DNA of 64,000 nucleotides, taken from the NCBI RefSeq assembly GCF_000002595.2, contig NC_057015.1:371854-435853 (forward strand), in the 5' to 3' direction. A model generated the notes under the pieces. The model was not told where the DNA came from and did not search any database. It worked only from the letters and a program-made list of their open reading frames with translations. A program made the position numbers and the translations under genes. The stretch comes from Chlamydomonas reinhardtii. Lineage: Eukaryota > Chlorophyta > Chlorophyceae > Chlamydomonadales > Chlamydomonadaceae. Below, piece after piece: positions 12,101 to 22,610 of this stretch (the first letter of the stretch is position 1; every line of letters begins with the position of its first letter).

Positions 12101-13543
12101 GAGAGGGGGGATTACATTGATGGTTAGTTAGGGAAGTGGTAGGCGGTAGACCAGGGGTAACAGTCATGAGTCAGTAAGAAGAAGCGGAGTTGGAAAGTGA
12201 ATACCGGAGAGATAGAGTGCTGTGTTGATTGAGAGTGGGCAGATTTGGGTGGGTGTGATTTACGTGCAAGGGCACCCTGCCAGCACATTCCAACGGCCCC
12301 CGCCACCACCCCCAACAACAGCTACCCCACCTCTCGTGTGTAGTAGAAGGCGTGCTCGGCGTCCATGAGCGGGATGATGTGGCCGATGGCCTTGAGGAAG
12401 GCCGCCAGTACCTGGGGGGCAGGCGGGAGGGGGGCAGGTGGGGGATTGCATTCATGGTTAATTAAAAAGTGAAGGCGTAGGCAGGTACAGTAACATAGTA
12501 GACGCGTTGTGGGGGAGGGGGGCAGTGAGGCAGAGGTGGGGATGAGGAGATGAGATGTGGGTCATGGGGTGGTGAGATGTGGACGAGGATGACAAGGTGG
12601 GCAGGGCGGCCGCGGCGGTGGGGGGAGGGCATCCACGCGAACGGTTTGTATTCAACATGTAAGCGCGGACGTCAAGAGGGGACGCGTGTTTCAACGTCTT
12701 CCCCAAAGCCCCCACCCCCACCCCATCCTTCAAACTCCCCGCCTCCCTAGCGCTCCGCCTGCCCCGCCTCCCTTCCCAGCTGCTCCCCATCCCCACCCCC
12801 CCTACCCCACTCCCCTCCCCTCCCCTCCCACACACGCGCACCTTGCCGCGCAGGGAGCGGATGCCGCGCCACAGCGGCTCCAGCACGTCGTCAAAGGACT
12901 CGATGCCGTAGGGCGTGGCCGCCTCCGCCAGCGCCGCCAGGCACAGCGCAGTGATGGTCTTGACCTTCTGGTTCTCGTCCTGTGGGGCCATGTGTGGGGT
13001 GTGGGTGGGTGTGGCGTGTGTCGAGGGGAGGCAGCAACGTGTGTATGCGTCGGTGTGAGTGTGTGTGTGGTTGCCGCGCAGCGCCGCCTACCGCCATTCG
13101 TATTCGACGCCCATCGCCCTCACCCACCCACACCCTCCCTGCCCCGCCCTCCTCGCATGCTCTCACCCACCGTGGTTTCACCCCCTCTTGAACCCCTCTC
13201 CCTCCCGACCCTCTGTCCCTCCGGCGCCCACTTCCTCCCAGCTCCCTCGCCCTCCCTCCCCCTCCCCTCCCCCCCCCCACCTTGAGTCCGTGCTTGACGA
13301 TGTCCACCATGGAGCGCAGGTGCGGCAGCACGGCGCAGCCCATCAGGATGGCGATCTGGCGGGCAGGGGGTGGGTGAGAGGTTGGGATGAGGTGAGGGGT
13401 GAGAGGTGGGGGTGCGGGTGAGGCGGCGTGAGCAGGCGGCGGCTTAGCACGCACTCAGAATCACGGTCACATGCCACGGGTGCAAGCGCGCACCTGGTGA
13501 AGCTGTACCCCGAAACAAAGCCACCTAAAGCTATACCCCCACC

Positions 13544-13595
<52 letters not shown>

Positions 13596-16500
13596 ACAAC
13601 CCCACCTGCTGCACGATCTTGATGCCGGTGTGCCGCGCCTGCCAGCTCTTCTTGGACAGGCACACGGCCTTAAGGAAGGGCAGCAGCGCCGGGATGCCCA
13701 GCGCGCTGGCCACCACGCTGAAGGCGCGCGCGGTGGTGTTGCGCACGTACTCGTCGATGTTGTCAATGTCGGGGCGCATGGCCGCGATCATCTGCGCCAG
13801 GCCGGCGGCCTTGGACAGGTTGGCGATGATCTCGCGCCCCTCCACGCGCGCGTAGTAGTCCTCGTCGATCAGCAGCGGCTCAATGACCACCAGGATCTTG
13901 TGCACGTAGGGGCGCACCAGCTCGTCCAGCTTGTACAGGATCCTGTGTGTGTGTGTGTGTGTGGTGGGGGTTACATTCATGATTGTTTAAGAAGCGAAGG
14001 CGTGAGGGGAGGGGGTATGCATGCTTGCCTGGAGGCGCCCAGACCCGTTGTTTGCAGCCCGTCACCCTGCGCATCCGTGCCGTTTGCCTCGCTTCCCCTC
14101 CCCTCCTCCCCTCCCACGACCGCGTCTACCCCCGTACCGCAGCTATGTACCCACAAAACCGCCACATAAACCCCCTCCCTCACCGAACACCCCCCCTGTT
14201 TGGGCTGGTATTTACAACCCCCAAAACACACACCTGTCGATGACCTTGACCAGCAGGTGCCGCTCCTGGTCCTCCAGGGTGGGCTGCATCAGCAGCGGCA
14301 GGATGGCGTTGAACAGCGGGCCCGCGCCCAGCTCCCGCGACTTGTCCGTCAGCGTGCTGGGGGCAGCAGCAGCAGGAGGGGAAGGGGGTGAGGAGGAGGT
14401 GAGGGGGAGGAGAAGCAGGAATGGGTCAGGATACGGATTTATGGGGAACAAGAGACGGCGAGGGAGCGAGTGCGAGACGCGGCGCTCTCTCCTCAACGGT
14501 CTCGACCAGCGCGAACTCCCTCCCTAAAAACGGACAAACACACATGACCCGCTGCCGTACACGCAGCTTCACGGCGCCCTGCTCCCCCCGCGCTCACCGC
14601 AGCGCGCTCTTCCTCTGCGGCGGCGTGCCGTTCTTGACCTTGAGCAGCAGCTTCATGATCTTGCGCTCCTTGGCCTCCTCCGCGGACAGCTCCGCCTCGT
14701 CCACGTCCTGGGGGGTTACATTCATGATTAATTGGGGGTGGGGGGCAGGGAGGGGGAGGGGGAGGGGCAGGGAGGGGCAGGGAGGGGGGTTGGTGAGGCG
14801 TGAGGCGTGGTGTAGGGTGGTGTGTGCGGCTGCAGAGGACCCGAGGGCAGCTCCCGCCCGCCGCCAAGTCGGAGGCAGGTGTGTCCTGTCATATCCGAAC
14901 ACCCACAAACCCCCCGCTGCCCTCCGTCCCTCTGCCACGTGGCGCCACCCCGTGCCCGTGTGCATGTCCCCTTGGGCAACCGTGTCGTGATGCAACACAC
15001 ACACACACACACGCCCCCCGCCACTCTCACTCGTCACCCCCATCACACACACGCCGTTCTCGCACAGGTGCGCAACCCCACCCCACCCCAATCCTGCCCA
15101 CCTGCAGCAGCTTGCTGAAGAACTGCATGTCCTCCGGCTTCATCTCCGGCAGCCCCTCGGGCGCAATGGGCAGGTCGGCCTTCAGCGCCGGGTTGTCCTG
15201 CGAGGGCGGGGCCGGGCGGGGGCGGGGCGGGGCGGGGCGGGGAGAGCGGGGGGAATGCGGGAGGGAGCAGGTCAGGGCCAGCGCGAGAGCGGCGTGAGCG
15301 GAACAGAGCGGGTGTGGGCCACGTGCGCGTGCTGAGCAATGCGGGTGCGGACGTGTTTGCCCGCCGCAACCACCTGGCGGCACAAACCCACACACTTGTC
15401 AATCCAATACCAATGTCCGTTCCTCTCTCACCCATCCCACGCCCCCTGACACCTCCCCCTCCTCCCCCTGCCTCCCTCCTCCCTCCCCCCCCTTGCCTCC
15501 CTCCTCCCTCCCCCCCCCCCCCGGCCTCCCCGCTCACCTCGGGCATGGCGTAGAGCGGCGTGCCGCCCACCAGGGGCGTGGGGGTGGCCATGAGTTTGCG
15601 CGCCGGGTCCACCACCGGCTTGTAGCCGGCGGGCGGAGCCAGGATCTGTGGAAGGGGCGAGGGGGGCGGCGGCGTGAGGGAAGGTGAGGTGAGAAACGAA
15701 CGAGCAGATGGGTGCGGGCTGGTGAATACGTCAAGCGGGATGTGTGGGGCAGTGTGACAGTGCTCCCAGTGCTGTTTGGTTCCCCGTTGTTGTGCCCCAA
15801 CCCCGTCCCCATCCCCATTCCCAACCTCGCGCCACTCATGCTGCGGATTGCTGCCGCGCGCCGCTTACGCCCACCCGCCCCGCCCCCAACGCTACACCTG
15901 CTTCACAATGCCCACACGCACACAGAGTGACGCTACCACCCCTCCCTGCATGCGCATTCCTTTTACACACGACCGCAGCTGCAAACGCCCCTCTCTCCAT
16001 CAATACGCAATCTCCCTTGCCCACATTTTCACCCCCCCCGTTGGCAATGATTTATTCTGGAGTTGGAAATCAGTACCCCGCCCCCTCTCGCCGCACACAC
16101 GCACACCTTGTAGCCGTCCTTCTCCCCCGGCAGCATGGCGTCGAGCTCCTCATCGCTCAGCGGCCGGTTGCGCTCCCACATCTCCCGCTGCAGCCGCATC
16201 TCCTGGTACTGCTCCGGAGTCAGCGGCACGTTGCCCGCGCCGCCGCCCGCGCCGCCGCCCATGCCCAGCGCCGACAGCGACGGCGTCTCCATGCCCAGCA
16301 GCGGCGTGGAGCCCAGGGCGCCCACGGCCGGCGTGGCGGCGGAGAAGAAGGAGGGGGTGACGCCGACGCCGACGGCGGGGGTGGCGCCGCCGCCCAGCGC
16401 GGGGGTCTGGTCCCAGCGCGAGCGCTTGGTGGTGCCGGCGCCGGCGCCCGCAGGCGTCTCGCCGCCCCAGCTGCCCGCGGGCGTCTCGCTTGGCTGGAGG

Positions 16501-18420
16501 GTGTGGGGGTTGGCGGGGAATGGGAATAAGAAAGGGGCTGGTGGCGTGTCGACATGAGAGGGGCACGCGAGGCAAGTGCAGGTGCCTCACAAGGGCGCAA
16601 CAAAGGTCACGGTCCCGACCACATCTTCCGCAACCCCACCACACACGCACAGCAAAACGCTGTACGCAGATGCACGTGCACAGTTGCAAACACATCCGCC
16701 CAATCGCGGAACACGACAGCAACCCGCTCACAACCCCCACACCCACCCGCGCTGGCGTGGGGTCGTCCCAGCGGTTGCGGCGGCCGCCCGCCGCGCCCGC
16801 GCCGCCGCCTGGCTTGTCATCCCAGCGCCCAGCCGCCGGCGTGGCGTCCGCCGCCCCCACTCCCGGGGTTGCATCCCAGCGGTTGGCGCCCGGGGTGGCC
16901 TCCGTGAGGCCGGCGCCGGGCGTGGCGTCCCAGCGGTTGCCCAGCCCGGGGGTGGCCTCCACGCCGTCCGTGTCCCACTCCGAGCGGGCCTTCTTGGCGC
17001 TGCGGGGCGATGGGGACCAGGAAAGGGAGCGTTGCGAGGTTAGGGCAGTGGGGGCAAGGTAAGGGAGGGGAGGGAAGGGGTTGCAGGGATGCAGGAGGGC
17101 CGGGCTGGAGGTAGCTGACACGTGCATGGCAGGTGACACGTGCGGCTGTGACTGCGACCTTTGCGCCTGCATAGGCTAGTGGGGACGGAGGTTGTCAAAT
17201 CCGCCGGCCCCCACTGCCGCCAACCCGCCTGCCCCCCGCCTGGCGCTGCAGGATCCTGGCGCATGCGCTGTGGCTGCCATGCGTCGTTGTGTCCGGGCGC
17301 GGCTGTGTCCGGGCGCGGCTGGCAACTGGTTTCAACTTCCGCGCCACCCTCCCGCCCCTGAACCCCGGACCCCAAACAGATACCCCGCCCCTCGCCCCTC
17401 CCCATCTACAAGTTGGCCTCCATTTGCCTGGGATTAATTTTATCCGCCTAAGTTTGGACGCACTGCCCATTCCCCTTCCCATTCCCACCCGATGCCCCAG
17501 CACTCACGGCTCGGACTGGTCCCAGCGGTTGCGCCGCTTGCCCGCGGCCGCCGCCGCCGCCGCATCGCCCGCCGACGCCGCCGGCGCTGGCATGGACGAG
17601 GTGGTGGTGGCCGACGGCGCGGCGGCCTTGCCCGCCGCCGCCGCGGCGGCCGCCGCCTCCGCCTCCTCCTTCTTCTTCTTCGCGATGTTGACCATGGTGT
17701 TGTCCAGCTCGCGCTGCAGCTGCTGCTCACGCATGATGTCGGCGTAGGTGCGCACGCGCGCGTCCGGCGTCTTGTCGCCCATGGCGAAGGCGTCATTGCG
17801 GTCGGGCGAGATGATGCGGTTCAGGCGGCGGCGGCGGTAGTCGTCCTCCCGCTCGTAGATGCTCTTGGGCTGCTCGAAGCCCAGCCCGCCCGGCCCGTCC
17901 TCCGCCGGCTCGTCGGGGATGGTGGAGCGAGCGGCGGCTGCGGCGGAACCCAAGCCGCGGTTGCGGCCGCTGCGTGAGAGGGAGGGGGGGGGCGAGCAGG
18001 TGATAGGGGGGTTGGTTGCGGCGGGCCAGGAGCAGGGATGTGGAGTGCAGCGAAACGGGCTGCATGTGTGGGAAAGGGGCAGAGCATGCAGAGGGAGCTC
18101 CGGCTACCCCGACATACCCCGCCCTAAGTGGACAGCAGCAACAGTGCATTCGTCAGGACCGCCGCATGGGTGCGCGGGGATGCTGCAAGCGACCCGTTCC
18201 GCCCGAGAAGGCGTGGGGGGCCCAGCAGGGACCAACGTCAGCCCCCGACAATGCCGCGCCCGACCCGGCCGCCCGGCACTTACCCGTAGTCCTGATCATC
18301 CTCCTCCTCTTCAACAAGCTCACTACGATATCCAGCGCGGTCGCCCCCGCCATATAGGTCCTGATCGTAGACGACGCCCGTCAAGGGCACGCCCTTGGCC
18401 CGCTGCTCGTCGTCAGCCAT
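7435..18420 (-). CDS. SF3B1: Splicing factor 3B subunit 1 (SF3b155/SAP155), complete
   Basis: SF3B1 is the HEAT-repeat scaffold of the U2 snRNP that clamps the branch-site helix in the nucleus. Exons (high to low): 18420-18284, 17969-17508, 16999-16747, 16493-16107, 15645-15538, 15197-15102, 14707-14598, 14356-14234, 13942-13606, 13355-13281, 12979-12842, 12411-12331, 12063-11920, 11680-11600, 11318-11139, 10854-10768, 10619-10449, 9865-9740, 9400-9218, 8766-8593, 8311-8075, 7710-7435. They sum to 3966 nt, 1321 aa (human 1304). The N-terminus ([15 protein letters not shown]) and acidic stretch precede six to seven Trp motifs such as NRWDATPG and KRSRWDQTP, the U2AF-ligand/cyclin-type repeats. 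The p14-binding segment around residues 413-449 contains [19 protein letters not shown] repeats run from about 500 to the end [12 protein letters not shown]. Nearly every block aligns to human SF3B1 from memory. Intron 20 uses a GC donor. Several introns carry the shared 3' element described in the findings. Confidence 0.97.
7738..7767 (-). repeat. Intron element, variant AACCATCTTTGCAACCC
   Basis: The sequence lies close to the 3' splice site of the last SF3B1 intron, in sense orientation. It is nearly the same as 53870-53896 and a diverged relative of the CATGAATGTAACCCCC block. Confidence 0.5.
8331..8367. repeat. (GT)n microsatellite in SF3B1 intron
   Basis: In the sense of SF3B1 this is (AC)n close to the acceptor of exon 8311-8075. 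Confidence 0.9.
8386..8425 (-). repeat. Intron element, diverged copy
   Basis: Sense strand reads ACTTCACTTCGTAAACTTAA followed by TGCAGGTAACCCCCC in the intron before SF3B1 exon 8311-8075. Confidence 0.55.
8971..9200. repeat. Two (AC)n tracts next to an SF3B1 5' splice site
   Basis: Tracts at about 8971-9026 and 9106-9195 lie in the intron after exon 9400-9218. In SF3B1 sense they are (GT)n, starting about 20 bases after the donor. Confidence 0.92.
9895..9922 (-). repeat. Intron element 3' block
   Basis: Sense strand TTCTTAAATACTCATGAATG then TTACCC, about 30 bases upstream of the acceptor of exon 9865-9740. Confidence 0.75.
11363..11403 (-). repeat. Intron element 3' block
   Basis: Sense strand TACGCCTTCGCGTCTTAAGT then AATCATGAATGTAACTCCCC, upstream of the acceptor of exon 11318-11139. 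Confidence 0.85.
12107..12187 (-). repeat. Intron element 3' block, two copies in tandem
   Basis: Two copies (12154-12187 and 12107-12133) lie in the intron before exon 12063-11920: TCATGACTGTTACCCC, then CTAACCATCAATGTAATCCC. Confidence 0.7.
12441..12480 (-). repeat. Intron element 3' block
   Basis: Sense strand CTACGCCTTCACTTTTTAAT then TAACCATGAATGCAATCCCC, about 30 bases upstream of the acceptor of exon 12411-12331. Confidence 0.85.
13548..13588. repeat. (AC)n microsatellite next to SF3B1 exon 9 donor
   Basis: In SF3B1 sense it is (GT)n about 20 bases beyond the donor at 13605. Confidence 0.9.
13966..14003 (-). repeat. Intron element 3' block
   Basis: Sense strand ACGCCTTCGCTTCTTAAACA then ATCATGAATGTAACCCCC, followed by (AC)n and the acceptor of exon 13942-13606. 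Confidence 0.9.
14198..14222 (-). repeat. Intron element 5' block
   Basis: Sense strand GGGGGTTGTAAATACCAGCC then CAAACA, starting about 12 bases after the donor of SF3B1 exon 14356-14234. The same block occurs at 56850-56878. Confidence 0.75.
14711..14733 (-). repeat. Intron element 3' block abutting the splice site
   Basis: Sense strand AATTAATCATGAATGTAACC then CCCCAG: the block runs directly into the acceptor of exon 14707-14598. Confidence 0.9.
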
Positions 18421-18716
18421 GGCTGCGGGCGCAGCGGCCCCCTATGTATTATTTAATGTGTCTCTAGGATGAAACACACGTTTATCCTGGTAGAGGCGAG
18501 GGTAATTCTGTGAAATGGGCAGATTGCTCTCGCTAGGTCGCGCCTCCCGCTTATGCGCCTGCACTAGCTGGGTAACAGTATTAGGTTTGACGGTCTGGGG
18601 GCGCTAGCAGCGCGGAATGAGCGACTCCAGGAGGCCCATTGCATGGGCGCATGGGGCCGACCAGCGAGAAAGCCTGCGAGGTCGCAGCCCACCCTCTCTT
18701 TCTCAACCGGGCAAAA
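18421..18716. promoter_or_regulatory. Divergent promoter region, SF3B1 / RPL9
   Basis: The 296 bases separate the SF3B1 ATG (minus) from the RPL9 ATG (plus), so both promoters and 5' UTRs must lie here or overlap. No clear TATA box was seen. Two housekeeping genes sharing one short divergent spacer suggests co-regulation, which is inference. Confidence 0.6.
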
Positions 18717-19383
18717 ATGAAGCTGCTTCTGGCCAGCCGGACCCTGCCTGTGCCTTCGGGCATCAGCATCGAGGTCAAGGGCCGGGCGGTCCGCGTTAAG
18801 GTACGGCGGCGGTGGCGGCATGGCTTTGCGCGCGCTCTGGGCTCGCTCTGGCGCTTCTGGCGGCTCATGGCTCTTAAATTTGCTCCTGCAGGGCCCGCGC
18901 GGCACCCTGACCCGCGACTTCAAGCACCTGGCGGTCGATATGTTCCTCACGGAGGAGGATGGACAGAAGGTGCTGAAGGTGGACTGCCACTTCGGCAAGA
19001 AGAAGCGTCTGGCTTCCATCCGCACTGTGTGCTCGCACGTCAAGAACATGTTCACGGGCGTGACCAAGGGCTTCGAGTACAAGATGCGCCTGGTGTATGC
19101 CCACTTCCCCATCAACATCAACATCGAGAACCAGGGCAAGAAGGTGGAGATCCGCAACTTCCTGGGCGAGAAGCGCGTGCGCGTGGTGAACATGCTGGAC
19201 GGCGTGAAGATTGCCCGCTCGGATGGTGTCAAGGATGAGCTGGTGCTGCAGGGCAACGACCTGGAGAACGTGTCCCGCTCCGCTGCCCTCATCAACCAGT
19301 CGTGCCACGTGCGCGTTCTGGACATCCGCAAGTTCCTGGACGGCATCTACGTGTCCGAGAAGGGCCTGCTGGTGAAGGACTAA
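18717..19383 (+). CDS. RPL9: 60S ribosomal protein L9 (uL6)
   Basis: Two exons, 18717-18800 and 18892-19383, encode 191 residues, the normal length for cytosolic L9/uL6. The intron is 91 bases with GTACGG and CTGCAG ends. The first exon gives [15 protein letters not shown]...VRVK. The second carries the family signatures [64 protein letters not shown] and the C-terminus [18 protein letters not shown]. The protein is part of the large cytosolic ribosomal subunit near the sarcin-ricin loop. The start is supported by an A-rich AAAAATGA context. It lies head to head with SF3B1. TGTAA follows 20 bases after the stop. Confidence 0.98.
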
Positions 19384-19403
19384 GCGTGTAGCAAGAAGTC
19401 GCG

Positions 19404-19408
19404 TGTAA
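19404..19408 (+). terminator. Candidate poly(A) signal of RPL9
   Basis: TGTAA on the plus strand shortly after the RPL9 stop. It is close to the stop, so a later signal could also be used. Confidence 0.4.
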
Positions 19409-21970
19409 CACCTGCAGAAAGAGCTACATTCTTGTGTTCCCGCCCCCAACGAGTCCCTCTCAATATGCAGTAACAGAGTATTCGGCAGTGGCGAGCAGCA
19501 GCGGCGGCGGACGTGGCGTGGCGTGGCGATGGCGAGGCGGCGGCTGGGGGGGGGGCGGGGGGGGGGGGCGGGCAAGCAGCCAGCAGCAGCCGGAATGCGA
19601 TCACGCACATCAGCGGAGCGGCTGGGCTACGGGCTCTGGCGCGGCAGTAGCTGGGGGCAGGCTGCCGCTTGATGCGGCGCCGATCAGGGGCTTTCTCGTT
19701 GCAGCGGGCGAAGCGCTGCAGGCGGCGGAGGGCTGAACGGGCGGCGGCGGCGGTGTGCTGCGCGGCGGCAGCAACAGGCGTGCGCTCCGCGCCGCCTGTT
19801 GGCCGCTGCCGTGGCTTCGATACTGCCGCCGGAAGGGGCTGCTGGCGCGGGGCTGGGCGGGTTGCAGCGGATTCGGGTGTTTCAGAGCGAGTGTGCGGGG
19901 CCAGCGGGCAGGGTTTGCTGCAGCACAGCGAGATGGCTGCATGCGCGGTGCGCGGCTCAGTTGCCGCGCGCAGCTGCTGCCGGGGCAGGGCAGCGGGAGC
20001 GTAGGTTAGCAGCCGTGCAGCAGTTGCAGCAGCCGACCGCGGCTGCAGGCCGTTCGGGGAGGGTGGGTTGGGCAGGCGCCGCCTGGGTGGTGCAGCAGCA
20101 CAGCTGAGCTCGCTTCGTCGCTTTCGCCACGCCACGCCCGCCACGCCCGTCACGCCCGCCCCACGCCATTCAGTGAGTAGACATGTCAGCAGCGGTTCGG
20201 GGGCAGCGCAAACTGTGGGCCTGTGCATTTGGAGTAACAACAGCAGGCAGCGGGACTGGACGCCCGGCGCGCCGCGCAATGCAGCCACAGCCGCCGTGGC
20301 AGCCGGCGCAGCAGCGGCCACTTCCTGCGGCCTGGCTCCAGGCCCTGCCATCAGTGTGTGCTCGGGCTTCTTCGCCGAATGGAGCAGCATGTGGGAATGC
20401 AGCGGGGGATGCAGCGGGTGTCCAGCTTGTGCTCTATGCATGTTTGCGGGTCAGCCTGCCGTCAGGGCCAGCGGCTTCGTGGTTTGTGTCCAGCCCTTTT
20501 GCCATGCCAGTCGGGGTTGATGTCGGGGACGCAGGGGATTACAGCCGGCCAGAAGGGCCCGAGCAGCTGCAGCAACGACTGTCCAGCCAACTCAGCGCGT
20601 GACGTAACGCGTTGGGAAGGACAGCGACTGCCAAACGCGAAAGCAAGCAGCTCAAGCAGCTGAACCGAAGTCTGCGGGGCTGGGAACCGGCGGTGCGCAT
20701 ATGGTGAATGTATCAGGACAAACTAGGGGATTGAGACTAGGGTCTTCAGACAACGTCCACCACAGCGTAATGGATGGTTACTCGGGGACTAAGCGGGGAT
20801 GGAAAAGGCCATGGCACGCAACACCGTCAACGGCCTAGTGCATGAGCGGAAACCAGAGATTTATGGGGGGTTTGATCAATCGGCCCGAACACTTGGGGTT
20901 GAAAGGCCGGGCCAGCGCAAACTAGGAGTGCCGCATTCTGGCACAACGCGTGCAGCTGGTCCTAGGCAGCGGTCACAGCTGCACCGCACGGGCTGTGGAG
21001 TGCGCAACACAGGAGGGCGGGCACTCGGCAACAACACGTCAGCAGTAATGCGTGCGCAGCCCTATCGAATAGTCCAGATTGCGTCATCGGCAGATGCCCG
21101 TCTCTCATGGCAGACGCCTCATGCCTGGCCATACCTCGAGGGTTGGCGCCAAGCCGCACGTGGAGCGCCAAGCCTTGTAGGTGTTGACCACAGGCAGGTC
21201 AAGAGGCAGACCATACGCACGGCAGGTCTGGAGTAGGGTAGCCCACCGCACCGGTGGTGGCAGGAAAGCAGTTAGGGTGCGCTAGCGCCTAAGAACGGCA
21301 GACCCAGGGGCTAGGGTTGATGGCACGCGTAACAGCGCGGATTGCGGCCCGCCACGGTGTATTGCATTGGAAGACGACAGGCCTGGAGAAAGCTACCTAA
21401 ATGGAAATGGGGTGGTGGGAGGCGTTTGCCATGTTGCAAGAGGGGAGAGTTTGCATCCTTGTACCGTGCAAGGGATGCCTGTGTCACGGTTTGGTCTAGC
21501 CTAGTTTGGTGGTAGCCGGGTGGGTGCACTTCGATGCAGGTCACAGGAGCCTACCTTGTTACCGGTACAGCCATGGGTCCGACACACGGCCAGGGGCCAC
21601 CGCAGCCAACCAGTCTTCCAACAGATAGACTGCCGACAGCACCCTCAGAGGACGGCACACAGGAGCCCTGCAGGAGTGCAGGCGGCAATGCCGGCACCGT
21701 CGTGGTGTGTGACTGTTGACGTCGCAAGGGGGCCGTGAACCCTGGTCCGCGGTCACTGACAAATCGGCCGATGGAGCGGCTGGTTTACCTGTCTGACACC
21801 GCTCTTGCGTTTTAGCATTGAAGCTGCTGACCTCCTTGAAGACGCCCATACCTTGTGTGTGGATGTCTCGTCCAGCTTCGGTCCCACCTACACACGGCAT
21901 TGGGTTCCTCCTGGGTTCCGAGCCCAGACACGCAACGCCGCCGACACCCGCCACCTATCGGTTCCTTCAG
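19409..21970. other. Intergenic, no supported gene
   Basis: The region includes a G-rich stretch (19545-19572) and Ala/Gly-coding-looking GCAG/GCGG-rich sequence to about 20.6 kb. Long frames here are low-complexity and lack splice or family support. From 20.6 to 21.97 kb GC falls and nothing recognisable is seen. Confidence 0.5.
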
Positions 21971-22610
21971 CCCTCAGTCCACATTTCCGCAAATGGGGAC
22001 CTGGGCTTCGGTGCAATGACCCGGGACTGGCTGACCATGGGGTACAGGCACCCATGCGGAGTGGTAAGCCCTGTTTTGATTCTTAGAGCTCAGAGGTGGT
22101 CACAAAGGGGAGAAGGAAGGGGAAAGGCATGGCACCAGGGGAGCACACGCACACGCACCAAAGACGTAAACATCGGCGATCCCGCCGCAGTGGCGCGCGC
22201 CAAAGCTGAGCGATACAGGCCCGGCTAGCAACGCTCCAAGAACCACCAATGTGTTTTGCGTTGCGTTTCTGTGCAATAGACGTGGCGATGTGGCGGTTTG
22301 CGCCGGCCATCTTCACTTCCGCGGGGGTTGTTACGCTAGCGAATGACTGTGCCGCAGGTGGCCCGCAGGTGGCAGCGCGGGCAGCGGCAGGGCTAAGGCC
22401 GCAGGCCAGCACCTTTGGTCACAGAAGACCAAGTCTGCACTGCTGGCATGGCTGGAGGAGCAGGATCCGGGCAAGCGCTTGAACTGGTCCGACGCAGTTC
22501 AGCACTTGCAGGCGCTAGACTGCGAGTTGCTGCCAGACAAGACTGGCAAGGAGCTGCAGAAGGCGGTGAATGTAGCTGGCAACAATCTCAACAGGCAGCT
22601 CAGGAAGTAG
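21971..22610 (+). other. Exon-like remnants of an unrecognised gene
   Basis: Two segments look coding although no full gene could be built. 21971-22063 follows a good acceptor (GGTTCCTTCAG) and ends at a GTAAGC donor; it reads PSVHISANGDLGFG, then MTRDWLTMGYRHPCGV. 22371-22610 reads in one frame through SQKTKSALLAWLEEQDPGK, NWSDAVQHLQALDCELLPDK and ends NLNRQLRK before a TAG, about 80 residues with balanced composition. I recognise neither. They may be a decayed gene, a transposon-encoded protein or the end of a real low-expressed gene. Confidence 0.3.

Noticed and set aside
19380-20441. 353-residue minus-strand frame downstream of RPL9
   Set aside because: It is Ala/Arg/Pro low complexity, runs through the RPL9 3' flank, and has no splice, start or family support.
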